From the NCBI GenBank assembly GCA_964391015.1, contig CAYMKU010000005.1:1-64000 (forward strand): a stretch of DNA of 64,000 nucleotides, in the 5' to 3' direction. The notes below the pieces were generated by a model. The model saw only the letters and a program-made list of their open reading frames with translations, had not been told where the DNA came from and ran no database searches. Shown here in pieces: positions 44,904-53,865 of this stretch. The translations under genes and the position numbers were made by a program. Each line of letters begins with the position of its first letter. Within the stretch, counting starts at the first letter, position 1. The DNA is from XYD12-FULL-36-8 sp964391015 (lineage in GTDB: Bacteria; Bacteroidota; Ignavibacteria; Ignavibacteriales; Ignavibacteriaceae).

Positions 44904-46595
44904 ATGAGGAAGATTAAAAGACGCGAATTCATTCGTAATACAGCAACTGTCGGATTTCCATTGATGGTGTTCGGTATAACTTTACCGAAGCGAATAATTT
45001 TAAAGCCAAGAGGTTTTGAGGTTATTATCAAAAACGGTACAATTATAGACGGTACTGGTCAAAAAGAATATACTGCTGATTTAGGAATTAAAAACGGCAA
45101 GATATTAAAGATTGGGGAAATAAATTCTGCAGAAGCAGATACCATTATTGATGCTACTGGATTGAAAGTTGTCCCTGGATTTATTGATATTCATTCGCAC
45201 ACAGATTCAGATCTTATATTTAATCCCAAAGCCGAGAGTAAAATACGACAAGGAGTAACCACAGAAGTAACCGGTCAAGATGGATTTTCTTGGGGTCCAG
45301 TTGGTGGGACTGATTTGGAAAGAACGTTGAAAAATTTCAAAGAAGAATATGGCGAAGAACTTACCTGGCGAACGCTTGGTGAGTTTCTTGATAATTTTTC
45401 CTCTAGAAAGTTTTCTGTGAATCTTGCGTCAATGGCTGGACTTGGAACAATAAGAGAAGTTATTGTGGGTTATGATGATAGGCCAGCAACGGATGAAGAA
45501 ATGAGTTTAATGAAAAAAGAAGTATTAAAGGCAATCAATGATGGCGCCGTTGGGGTGTCAACCGGGTTGGAATATACTCCGGGAAGTTTTGCATCAACCG
45601 ATGAATTAATTGAACTTTGCAAAGTTGTGCCAATATCCTCACGGCTGTATTCGACTCACATGAGAAATGAAGATGATACTGTTTTAGAAGCCATTGATGA
45701 AGCAATTAGAATATCGAAAGAATCCTCCTCGCGATTACAAATTTCTCATCTTAAAGTATCAGGAAAATCTAATTGGTATAAAGTTGATGCTGTTCTTGAA
45801 AAAATTGATAAAGCCATCGATGAAGGATTAGATCTTCATGCTGATAGATATACTTATGTTGCTTACCACACGGGGCTGGATGCTTTGTTTCCACTTTGGG
45901 CTAGAGAAGGTGGAACAGAAAAATTTCTTGAGCGCCTACATGACAAGGAATTACTTAAAAAAATGAGAGAGCATTCTGAAAAGAAAGTTTTGAATCTTGA
46001 TGGCGATTGGGATGGCGTTTTAATTTCAAGTGTTGGTAAGGAAGCGTTTGAAGATTATCAGGGAAAAACAATCAAAAAAAATGCTAATGAATTGGGGATG
46101 GACAATTTTGAAACAGCTGTTAAAATTATTCTTGATTCGGAAAATAGGGCAATGATGATGGGCTTTGGTATGGAAGAAAAATCAACCGAGATAATTTTAG
46201 CACATCCAAGAGTTATGATTTCATCCGATGCTGGCTCCCACGCACCCTATCCACCGATGAACAAAAGTATCGCTCATCCGAGGGCGTACGGTACATTTCC
46301 CAGAGCAATTGCAAAGTATGTTCGAGAAAGAAAAATTTGCTCTCTTGAAGAAATGATAAAAAAAATGACATCTATGCCCGCCGATAAGTTAAACTTTAAA
46401 GATAGAGGCAGATTGCTTGAAGGTAAATCTGCGGATATTGTAATTTTTGATTACGATAGAATACAAGATAAAGCAACTTTTACAGAACCGCATCAATATC
46501 CAGATGGTATTCCTTATGTGATTGTGAACGGTGAAATTGTCATAAATAATGGAGAGCACACTGGGGCAATGCCTGGGAAAGTAATTAGAAACTAA
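44904..46595 (+). CDS. N-acyl-D-amino-acid deacylase-type amidohydrolase, Tat-exported
   Basis: A 563-residue metal-dependent amidohydrolase. The N-terminus KRREFIRNTATVGFPL is a twin-arginine signal, so the folded enzyme is probably exported. The amidohydrolase core begins with VIIKNGTIIDGTG; PGFIDIHSHTDSD gives the first metal-binding HxH, QISHLKVSG a further His, and ISSDAGSHAPYP the Asp of the active site; it ends VIVNGEIVINNGEHTGAMPGKVIRN-like, typical of D-aminoacylases. I chose ATG 44904, five codons inside a TTG-opened frame. Natural substrates may be N-acyl-D-amino acids or peptidoglycan fragments; this is not readable from sequence. Confidence 0.88.
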   Translation: MRKIKRREFIRNTATVGFPLMVFGITLPKRIILKPRGFEVIIKNGTIIDGTGQKEYTADLGIKNGKILKIGEINSAEADTIIDATGLKVVPGFIDIHSHTDSDLIFNPKAESKIRQGVTTEVTGQDGFSWGPVGGTDLERTLKNFKEEYGEELTWRTLGEFLDNFSSRKFSVNLASMAGLGTIREVIVGYDDRPATDEEMSLMKKEVLKAINDGAVGVSTGLEYTPGSFASTDELIELCKVVPISSRLYSTHMRNEDDTVLEAIDEAIRISKESSSRLQISHLKVSGKSNWYKVDAVLEKIDKAIDEGLDLHADRYTYVAYHTGLDALFPLWAREGGTEKFLERLHDKELLKKMREHSEKKVLNLDGDWDGVLISSVGKEAFEDYQGKTIKKNANELGMDNFETAVKIILDSENRAMMMGFGMEEKSTEIILAHPRVMISSDAGSHAPYPPMNKSIAHPRAYGTFPRAIAKYVRERKICSLEEMIKKMTSMPADKLNFKDRGRLLEGKSADIVIFDYDRIQDKATFTEPHQYPDGIPYVIVNGEIVINNGEHTGAMPGKVIRN

Positions 46596-46627
46596 TTTAT
46601 TTTTCATCACACAACAAAATTTGAACT

Positions 46628-47206
46628 CTATTTTTTCAATGTACGGACCTCCTCCTCTGTTAGTTCTCGAATTTCTCCAGGCTTCAAATCACCCAAGAAT
46701 AAATTTTTTATTCTAGTTCTAAGCAATCTTAGTGTTGGGTGACCGATTGCCGCAGTCATTCTTCTTACTTGTCTGTTTCGTCCTTCAGTCAAAGTAATTT
46801 TTAACCAGTAATCAGCAATGTTAACTCGTTTTCGTATTGGTGGAATCCGCTCAGTAATGTTGGTGGGTGAAACGATTTCAATTTTTGCAGGCAAGGTAAT
46901 TTTTTTATCTATAATCAATCCATTTCTAAACCTATTCATTTCATTTTCTGTTGGCATACCCTCAACTAGAGCCAAATACTCTTTTTCATGAGAATTTTGT
47001 GGATTTAAAAGATAATCAACCAATGCTTTATCATTAGATAACAGAAGCATTCCCTCGCTATCCATATCAAGCCTTCCTACGGGGTAAACATTCTTCGGAA
47101 TATTTTTAAGATTTGATAATGTTTTCCTATTTAGCTTATCGGTGAATTGGGATAGAAATCCATGGGGCTTGTATAGTATGAAGTATTTTAATTCAATTTT
47201 ATTCAT
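46628..47206 (-). CDS. rRNA pseudouridine synthase, RluE-like
   Basis: A 192-residue RsuA-family pseudouridine synthase without an S4 domain, which is the RluE layout. YFILYKPHGFLSQFTDK opens it; the catalytic motif is GRLDMDSEGMLLLSND with Asp in RLD; KEYLALVEG and GRNRQVRRMTAAIGHPTLRL are also family motifs. E. coli RluE modifies 23S rRNA at U2457; assignment to the same site is inference. It is convergent with the amidohydrolase gene (32 bases). Confidence 0.9.
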   Translation of the reverse strand: MNKIELKYFILYKPHGFLSQFTDKLNRKTLSNLKNIPKNVYPVGRLDMDSEGMLLLSNDKALVDYLLNPQNSHEKEYLALVEGMPTENEMNRFRNGLIIDKKITLPAKIEIVSPTNITERIPPIRKRVNIADYWLKITLTEGRNRQVRRMTAAIGHPTLRLLRTRIKNLFLGDLKPGEIRELTEEEVRTLKK

Positions 47207-47399
47207 GATATTAAAATTAACAAATAACAGCGAGGAGTATTAACGAAGAACAAGTTAATGTTACGGTTTGGTTTATCTGTTTGGAACTCAAAATTTTCTA
47301 AAGCGTCATAATAATTGCGTGGTTTTTTATAAAGATTAGTTTAGCTATTTTTCGAAGCCCGAAGTTAGATTTGTAATAAGTAATTAAAATAGAATCTTT

Positions 47400-47633
47400 A
47401 TGGCGTACCGTGATCAGGCAAAATATTTGGATTTTTTAAAAAAATATGAACGTAAGTTTGATCGAAAAGAAACAGAAGATTTCAAAATGTTTCTTAAAAT
47501 GCAAAAGGATGAAGAGGAATTTGATTCAATTACGATGAAAAAACTTAAAGCACTTTACGATAAGTATTTTATCCCTGTTGATCATTCAAAGTATGATGCT
47601 TTCTTCACGAAAAAGGAATTCGAACAAGATTAG
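47400..47633 (+). CDS. small hypothetical protein
   Basis: A 77-residue, highly charged, probably helical protein (KYLDFLKKYERKFDRKETEDF; MKKLKALYDKYFIPVDHSKYD). No signal peptide, membrane segment or cysteine. The ribosome site is weak. It ends 38 bases before the DUF2723 gene and points the same way, so cotranscription is possible. The 193 bases before it contain nothing I recognise. Family unknown. Confidence 0.6.
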   Translation: MAYRDQAKYLDFLKKYERKFDRKETEDFKMFLKMQKDEEEFDSITMKKLKALYDKYFIPVDHSKYDAFFTKKEFEQD

Positions 47634-47671
47634 CAACTCACAAAATTTTTTGACCACTCTTTGAGGTAATA

Positions 47672-50659
47672 ATGAATTATAAGTTTTTACGTAACACTAT
47701 TGGTGCAGCTGTATTCTTAATCTCGTTAAGTGTTTTGTGGCTGACTGTTCAGCCGACCGTTTCTTTCTGGGATTGCGGTGAGTTTATTGCTGCAAGCTAT
47801 TATTTACAGGTTCCACATCCTCCCGGGACCCCATTCTTTTTATTGCTCGGTAGAATTTTTGCAATGATACCTTTCGTAGGAAACATTGGACTAAGGGTCA
47901 ATCTAATTTCAATTTTAGCGAGCGCTGCTGCGATTCTTTTCCTCTATTTAATTGCCATTAAACTTATAGAGAATTATAAAGGCAAGAAATATGAAAATCT
48001 TTTAGATGCTCTCGGAACCTATATTGCTGCCGCTATAGGAGCTTTATCATTTTCTTTCAGCGATACATTTTGGTTTAATGGTGTAGAAGCTGAAGTTTAT
48101 GCGTTCAGTACATTTCTTGCAGCTTTTGTAACATGGCTTATGATTCAATGGCATGAGAGAGCCGATGAAAAAGATAACGAAAAATATTTGCTGATGATTG
48201 CCTATCTAATTGGGCTTTCGACGGGAGTTCACTTGATGAGTATATTGGCGATTGTTCCTGTTGTAATGGTGATCCTTTTCAGAAAATATTTAGAAGATGA
48301 GGAGGCATGTAAAAAAACAGGAATATTGTTTTTAATTCACGCCGGAATAATTGTTCTAATTTCACTTGCGATGTGGAGCGCACAAAAATCAACAACCCCG
48401 CCAAGTCCGGAAGAGTATCAAGCATATGATTTCAAGTTTAAAATGATTGCTGCTGTTATAAGCGTAATTTTTATCGGTGTATTCTGGAAAAAAATATTTA
48501 CAAGAAATTCATTCTATATGCCGCTTTTTATAGGTGGTGCCGCCTTGTTCATAACTTATCCGGGCATCGTAAAATTTCTTCCATCGTTAATGACAGAAGT
48601 TGCAGGTGATAGCATTGCTATAGCAACTATTTTTCTTGTTGCCATGTTTGGTTTACTCGGATATGCAGTTCATTTTTCTATTAAAGAGAAAAAACCGACA
48701 CTTCACCTTGTTGCGATGTCGTTCATTTTTGCTTTCATCGGGTTTACAACTTTTGCTATGGTAATAATTAGGTCTAATCAAAATCCCCCAATGAATGAAA
48801 ATGAACCAAATACATTTACAGAATTGGTTTCGTACTTGAACAGAGAGCAGTATGGTGATTTCCCAACCTTCAAAAGAAGGTTTGCCACCGAACCACATCA
48901 ACAGATTGTTTACACAGGTTACAGCAGTGATTTAGATTTCTTCTGGCGCTACCAGATGAATCACATGATGACCCGCTATTGGCTTTGGAATTATGCCGGC
49001 AGGCAAAGTTGGAATCAGGATGATGGCGCAAACATCGCACCATTTAATCAAATTGGAAATATTTTCGGCAAGATATTTAATGTTCATTTTGATGGAAGTG
49101 TTAAAGACTCATTATTTGCAATTCCTCTCATTCTTGGTTTGCTGGGAATTTATTTTCACTTTAGAAAAGATTGGAAGATGGCGTCTGTATTTATGATAAT
49201 GTTCATATTGATGACTTATCTAACCGCATTCTACCAAAATCAGCAGCAGCCGCAGCCAAGAGAAAGAGATTATTTTTATGTTGGGGGGTTCTTTGTCTTT
49301 TCAATTTGGATAGCTATTGCAATCAGAAGTTTAGTTGATGTTGTGCTTGAAAAGGTCAGGAGTGAAGCACTGAAGAAAGGTGCTGTTGTTGGAGTACTGG
49401 CGTTCGGAGTTATTTTAGTCCCAGTCAAAATGTTCGCTTCTAATTATTATACTCATGACAGATCTAAGAATTGGCTGCCTTGGGATTATTCTTACAACCT
49501 TCTTCAAAGTTGCGCTCCTAATGGAGTTCTCTTTACTAATGGTGATAACGATACCTTCCCTGTTTGGTATCTTCAAGATGTTGAAGGTGTTAGACGAGAC
49601 GTAAAAATAGTGAATCTCAGCTTGCTCAACACGCCCTGGTATATAAAGCAAATGAAAGAGAATGATCCTTATAATGTAGGTACTTTGAAGATCAGGTATT
49701 CAGATGCCCAGATCCAAGACATACGACCAATTGCTTGGGAACCAAGAACTGTCTCGATTTCAATTCCAGGAAACATTAGAGAAGGCATTCCCCAAGATTT
49801 GTTCAATACATATAATGTGTCTGACTCATCTGTGTTGAAGCAGGGATCGATTACATTCCAGATGAACCCGACTCTAAACTTTGGTAATGTTAAAGCAATT
49901 CGAGTTCAAGATATTATGGTCAAAGAAATTGTCGAATCAAACCTATGGGACAGACCAATATACTTTGCAGTGACATGCTCAGAAGATAGCAAGATTGGAC
50001 TTGACGATTATTTGATGATGGAGGGAATGGCTTATAGAGTTGTACCAGAAAAACGAAAAACCGGCATTGAGTTTATTAATGAAGATATTATGAAGAAGCA
50101 GTTGTTTTCCGAAAAGCCAAGTTCAAGTAAAGTTTATAAGCCAGGTTTTAATTATAGAGGATTAAGTGATTCAACTATTTTCATGGATGAGAATCACAAA
50201 AGAATGACTCAAAATTACCGCAATTCATTTATTAGACTAGCGCTGTATTACGTGAACACCAATAACAAAACGATGGCTGTGAAAACGCTTGATATGATGA
50301 ACGAAAAAATCCCCAGGAAAATTGTTGGTATGGAGCTGGGGTTGCTTTACGAAATTGGCAATCTCTATTTTAATGCCGGCGGGGAGAAGCAGTATAAAGA
50401 ATATTCTGTTGAAGTTGAAAAGCAAGCATTGCAACTATTAGAAACGAATCCGACGGATGTTCAGTCATATTATAATCCATATCGTATTTTAATAGACACT
50501 TACGAAAATCAAAAAGAATATGCTAAGCTTGCCGACATTTGGCAAAGGCTCCAGGTAATCTATCCGAATGATCCCAGTGTTCAAAGCAATGTCGAAAAAT
50601 ACAGGAACCTGGCAAAGCAAAGCGTTTCAAATGAAATAAAAATCGATTCCTCAAAATAA
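47672..50659 (+). CDS. DUF2723 multi-pass membrane protein, glycosyltransferase-C-like
   Basis: A 995-residue inner-membrane protein. About ten hydrophobic segments occupy residues 10-600, followed by a ~380-residue soluble part whose last 120 residues look like helical repeats. The DUF2723 signature is near the N-terminus: SFWDCGEFIAASYYLQVPH, with Asp-Cys-Gly-Glu in the first periplasmic loop, followed by PPGTPFFLLLGRIFA, as in GT-C enzymes such as protein O-mannosyltransferases. PRERDYFYVGGFFVFS near 540 is another conserved segment. GAGG 7 bases before the ATG. Bacteroidota members are thought to glycosylate secreted proteins; donor and acceptor here are unknown. A GT9 gene follows after a hairpin. 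Confidence 0.87.
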   Translation: MNYKFLRNTIGAAVFLISLSVLWLTVQPTVSFWDCGEFIAASYYLQVPHPPGTPFFLLLGRIFAMIPFVGNIGLRVNLISILASAAAILFLYLIAIKLIENYKGKKYENLLDALGTYIAAAIGALSFSFSDTFWFNGVEAEVYAFSTFLAAFVTWLMIQWHERADEKDNEKYLLMIAYLIGLSTGVHLMSILAIVPVVMVILFRKYLEDEEACKKTGILFLIHAGIIVLISLAMWSAQKSTTPPSPEEYQAYDFKFKMIAAVISVIFIGVFWKKIFTRNSFYMPLFIGGAALFITYPGIVKFLPSLMTEVAGDSIAIATIFLVAMFGLLGYAVHFSIKEKKPTLHLVAMSFIFAFIGFTTFAMVIIRSNQNPPMNENEPNTFTELVSYLNREQYGDFPTFKRRFATEPHQQIVYTGYSSDLDFFWRYQMNHMMTRYWLWNYAGRQSWNQDDGANIAPFNQIGNIFGKIFNVHFDGSVKDSLFAIPLILGLLGIYFHFRKDWKMASVFMIMFILMTYLTAFYQNQQQPQPRERDYFYVGGFFVFSIWIAIAIRSLVDVVLEKVRSEALKKGAVVGVLAFGVILVPVKMFASNYYTHDRSKNWLPWDYSYNLLQSCAPNGVLFTNGDNDTFPVWYLQDVEGVRRDVKIVNLSLLNTPWYIKQMKENDPYNVGTLKIRYSDAQIQDIRPIAWEPRTVSISIPGNIREGIPQDLFNTYNVSDSSVLKQGSITFQMNPTLNFGNVKAIRVQDIMVKEIVESNLWDRPIYFAVTCSEDSKIGLDDYLMMEGMAYRVVPEKRKTGIEFINEDIMKKQLFSEKPSSSKVYKPGFNYRGLSDSTIFMDENHKRMTQNYRNSFIRLALYYVNTNNKTMAVKTLDMMNEKIPRKIVGMELGLLYEIGNLYFNAGGEKQYKEYSVEVEKQALQLLETNPTDVQSYYNPYRILIDTYENQKEYAKLADIWQRLQVIYPNDPSVQSNVEKYRNLAKQSVSNEIKIDSSK

Positions 50660-50667
50660 TTTATCAC

Positions 50668-50687
50668 CCCCCGACTTAAATCGGGGG
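50668..50687 (+). terminator. GC hairpin after the DUF2723 gene
   Basis: Seven-base GC-rich stem, CCCCCGA (50668-50674) with TCGGGGG (50681-50687), 6-base loop. Only a weak T stretch follows, so termination may be partial; the GT9 gene starts 20 bases further on. Confidence 0.55.
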
Positions 50688-50707
50688 CTGCTTTAATCAA
50701 ATCTCAA

Positions 50708-51772
50708 ATGAAAATCTTAGTAAACGCTCTCTCTGGAATTGGCGACGCCTTGATGTTCACCCCATCATTAAAGTTGCTGAAGGAAGTTTATCCGAATTCG
50801 GAAATACATGCATTGGTAATGTTCAATGCTGTTAAAGATTTTTATGAAAGAAATCCGCATATCAACAAAGTTTTTCATTTCGATTTTCTTACCGAGGGAT
50901 TTATAAAGTCACTGAAATTCATTCTTACTCTTCGCAACAAATATGATATTTCAATTAACGTTTATCCATCTAATAGAAAAGAATATAATGTTATCAACTT
51001 TCTTCTCGGTGCAAAACAGCGCGCTGCAGTCAAGTATTTAAGGAAAGACTTTCAAAATTTCGGCTGGCTAAATAATGTAGGAATAATCGAAGATGACTCT
51101 CTTCATAACGTTCAAACCAATCTTAAACTTTGTGAAAAACTCACCAACTATAATCCTGCTGAAGAAGCGCTCCTCGATTTTCCTTTACTTGAGTCAGATT
51201 TTGATTCAGCAAAATTCTTTTTTAAAAGAAAAAATGTCGCTGATAATGATCTGGTAATTGGATTTCATCCGGGTTCGGCGACATTGAAAAATCAAGCCAA
51301 CAGAAGATGGGAACCAGAAAAATTTTCTGAATTGGGAAAGAAATTAATTCAGGATTACAGCGCTAAAATTTTGCTTTTTGGTGGATCAACTGAAGAAGAA
51401 TTGAAACAAAATATAGTCAATAAAATAAATTCACCCCATGCTTTCACAGTTTCTTCATACAGCTTAACAGAGAGTGCGGCGGTTATGAAGCGCTGCAATG
51501 TTTTTGTAACAAATGATTCAAGCTTAATGCATGTTGCCTCGGCGCTTCAGCGCAAAGTAGTGGCGATAATTGGCCCAACAAATCAAAATTATATTTATCC
51601 ATGGAAAACAAAACACAGGATTGTGCGTCTTAATTTGGACTGCTCGCCGTGTTTTATATACTCACCACGCCCACTTATATGTTCGCGCGAGGATGTGAAA
51701 TTTAAATGTATAAAAGAATTATCTGTTGAAATGGTTTATAAAGCAGTGGAGGGGTTTTTAAATTCCAGATAG
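50708..51772 (+). CDS. glycosyltransferase family 9 (heptosyltransferase-type)
   Basis: A 354-residue cytoplasmic GT9 enzyme that adds heptose or a related sugar to LPS core. The opening MKILVNALSGIGDALMFTPSL is the WaaC/WaaF/RfaQ type (GxGDxLxxTP). The C-terminal domain has FHPGSATLKNQANRRW (the HPG donor-site region), FGGSTEEEL and VTNDSSLMHVASAL (D-S-x-x-M-H-V-A), then IIGPTN. The presence of hldD at 5.9 kb supports a heptose donor, but family 9 also contains non-heptose transferases. Confidence 0.9.
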   Translation: MKILVNALSGIGDALMFTPSLKLLKEVYPNSEIHALVMFNAVKDFYERNPHINKVFHFDFLTEGFIKSLKFILTLRNKYDISINVYPSNRKEYNVINFLLGAKQRAAVKYLRKDFQNFGWLNNVGIIEDDSLHNVQTNLKLCEKLTNYNPAEEALLDFPLLESDFDSAKFFFKRKNVADNDLVIGFHPGSATLKNQANRRWEPEKFSELGKKLIQDYSAKILLFGGSTEEELKQNIVNKINSPHAFTVSSYSLTESAAVMKRCNVFVTNDSSLMHVASALQRKVVAIIGPTNQNYIYPWKTKHRIVRLNLDCSPCFIYSPRPLICSREDVKFKCIKELSVEMVYKAVEGFLNSR

Positions 51773-51796
51773 TTTGTTATTGATGTTTTGGGCTTG

Positions 51797-52333
51797 TTAT
51801 TCGGGTTTGATTAACTTTTCTGCTAAATACTCCACTATATCTTCAACGGAATTAAAACACTTCACCAAATCCGTCAAACGATTTTCTTTTCTCAACTGAT
51901 TATTCATAACGCCGACAATTTCTTTCCACATGTTCGAAAAGCAAGCAATGGGCTTTGCAGATAGTAAATCTTTGTTTATTAATTCCCACACTGCGGCAAG
52001 TTCGAGCAACGTTCCAGTTCCTCCCTGAAGCACAACATATCCATCCCCGTATTGAATTAGCTTGGTGATTCTATCAAATAAAGACGAGCAGATAATTTCT
52101 TCGGTCAAATATTTGTTTGAAGTAAAACCAGCAGTGTTAAGAGTAATTCCAATTGCCCTTCCCCCATTACTGACAGCACCGCGAGATACAGCTTCCATAA
52201 TTCCCAAATTACCGCCCGAACAAACACTGAATCCTTTCAGTGCTAAAAGCTCACCAAGCTTTTCTGCCGCAGCATATTGCTCATCCCCATACATTGGGAC
52301 TGAACTTCCGAAAATCGTAATAGTTTTTTGCAT
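51797..52333 (-). CDS. LOG-family protein (TIGR00730-like)
   Basis: A 178-residue Rossmann-fold protein of the LOG family, some members of which release cytokinin-like bases from nucleotides. ITIFGSSVPMYGDEQY at the start and VVLQGGTGTLLELAAVWE near residue 110 (the GGxGTxxE motif, with a Gln where Pro is usual) define it. SGGNLGIMEAVSRGA is the nucleotide-binding part. I chose ATG 52333 at the fold's first strand; a longer TTG frame starts at 52375. It is convergent with the GT9 gene. Catalytic Arg and Glu of the family appear present, but substrate is unknown. Confidence 0.85.
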   Translation of the reverse strand: MQKTITIFGSSVPMYGDEQYAAAEKLGELLALKGFSVCSGGNLGIMEAVSRGAVSNGGRAIGITLNTAGFTSNKYLTEEIICSSLFDRITKLIQYGDGYVVLQGGTGTLLELAAVWELINKDLLSAKPIACFSNMWKEIVGVMNNQLRKENRLTDLVKCFNSVEDIVEYLAEKLIKPE

Positions 52334-52510
52334 GAATGTAAATTGTTTTTGCAAAGATAAGTCTATTTTAAGCAAAGAAGGCCAATGGAACGCAGATTAT
52401 TATGATTTTAACTGATCATAAGCAATCTGCGAAATCTGCTTTCTATTCTTATTCTTTTATCTAAAACAAAAGTAATTTTGATTTACAGATTTTCATTCTT
52501 GGGAACTAAA

Positions 52511-53716
52511 ATGTCACAACAAAAAATTTATGATGTTGCAATAGTCGGTGGAGGAATTGTTGGAACTGCAACCGCAATGGCTCTGCAAGAAAACGGAATC
52601 CGAAATGTTATTGTGCTGGAAGCTGAAAGTAAATTAGCTACCCACCAAACTGGGAATAACAGTGGAGTAATTCACTCTGGACTCTATTACAAACCAGGTT
52701 CTCTAAAAGCAAAGAATTGTGTTGAAGGTCGAGAACTGATGTACAAGTTTTGTAAACAGCATAACATTAAACATGAAAGATGCGGTAAGCTTGTTGTCGC
52801 AACTAAACAGGAAGAAATTCCACAGCTTCAAAAACTTGAAGAACGTGGAAAAGCAAACGGACTTACTGGAATTAAAAAACTTAATTCTGAAGAGTTGAAA
52901 GAATATGAGCCGCACGTTTCTGGTTTGTCTGGCTTGTTCATCACCGAAACTGGAATTGTTGATTACAACCAGGTTACGGAAACATATGCAAAAATTATTT
53001 TAGAGAATGGTGGAGAAATTAGAACAAACAGCAAGTTTTTACGGTTAACTAATTATAATAATCTGCTGGTTTTAGAAACTAAGTCTGGAGAATATCAAAC
53101 AAAATTCTTGGTTAATTGTGCGGGGCTTTATTCAGACAAAGTTGCCAAAATTTGTGGAGCAAATCCCGGATTGCAAATTATTCCTTTCCGAGGCGAGTAT
53201 TATAAATTGAGGAAAGAAAAAGAACATCTTGTAAAGAACTTAATCTATCCTGTTCCCGATACACGATTTCCTTTTCTAGGAGTTCATTTTACCAGAATGA
53301 TTAAAGGCGGTGTGGAAGCAGGACCAAATGCCGTGCTTGCTTTCAAGCGGGAAGGATATTCCCATAAAGATTTTTCAGTAACCGATATTCTTGAAATGGC
53401 AGCTTACTCAGGTTTCTGGAAAATGGCAGCAAAGTACTACAAAATGGGAATTGGAGAATTCTATCGTTCGCTTAACAAAAATGCATTTGTAAAAGCATTG
53501 CAAAAACTAATTCCAGAAGTTAAGCATGATGATTTAAATCAAGGTGGCGCTGGAGTTCGGGCACAAGCCGTTGATCCAAACGGCAATCTTGTTGATGATT
53601 TTAGAATTGTTGAAGCAGAAAAAATGATTCACGTTCTTAATGCACCAAGCCCCGCGGCAACAGCTTCGATAAGTATTGGGAGAACGATAGCAGGTTTGGT
53701 GAAGAATAAATTATAA
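52511..53716 (+). CDS. lhgO: L-2-hydroxyglutarate oxidase/dehydrogenase
   Basis: FAD enzyme that oxidises L-2-hydroxyglutarate to 2-oxoglutarate, passing electrons to quinone in E. coli. 401 residues from the ATG at 52511 (a frame from 52478 is an artefact extension). FAD loop DVAIVGGGIVGTATAMAL at the N-terminus; HQTGNNSGVIHSGLYYKPGS is the hallmark of this family; then FRGEYYKL, HFTRMIKGGVEAGPNA and GGAGVRAQAVDPNG. Family length is about 400. No hydrophobic anchor is visible; association with the membrane would be peripheral. Single gene, followed by a palindromic repeat. Confidence 0.9.
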   Translation: MSQQKIYDVAIVGGGIVGTATAMALQENGIRNVIVLEAESKLATHQTGNNSGVIHSGLYYKPGSLKAKNCVEGRELMYKFCKQHNIKHERCGKLVVATKQEEIPQLQKLEERGKANGLTGIKKLNSEELKEYEPHVSGLSGLFITETGIVDYNQVTETYAKIILENGGEIRTNSKFLRLTNYNNLLVLETKSGEYQTKFLVNCAGLYSDKVAKICGANPGLQIIPFRGEYYKLRKEKEHLVKNLIYPVPDTRFPFLGVHFTRMIKGGVEAGPNAVLAFKREGYSHKDFSVTDILEMAAYSGFWKMAAKYYKMGIGEFYRSLNKNAFVKALQKLIPEVKHDDLNQGGAGVRAQAVDPNGNLVDDFRIVEAEKMIHVLNAPSPAATASISIGRTIAGLVKNKL

Positions 53717-53721
53717 ATTAA

Positions 53722-53772
53722 AAACCTCCGAGGTTTGAGTTCTAAATTGCAAGTATTAAACCTCGGAGGTTT
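53722..53772. repeat. pair of palindromic AAACCTC[C/G]GAGGTTT elements
   Basis: Two 15-base near-palindromes, 53722-53736 and 53758-53772, each followed by GAG. They are exact reverse complements of each other, so they can also pair across a 21-base loop into one long hairpin. There is no T run after it, so it is better called a repeat than a terminator. A related, degraded pair lies at 55156-55188 on the other side of the next gene. Confidence 0.75.
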
Positions 53773-53865
53773 GAGAGATAACAAATTTCAAAATTAGGAT
53801 TGATTTCTAGTACACTTATATATTATATTAAAAACCAATTTTAATTATAGTCTTAAGGGGCTATC

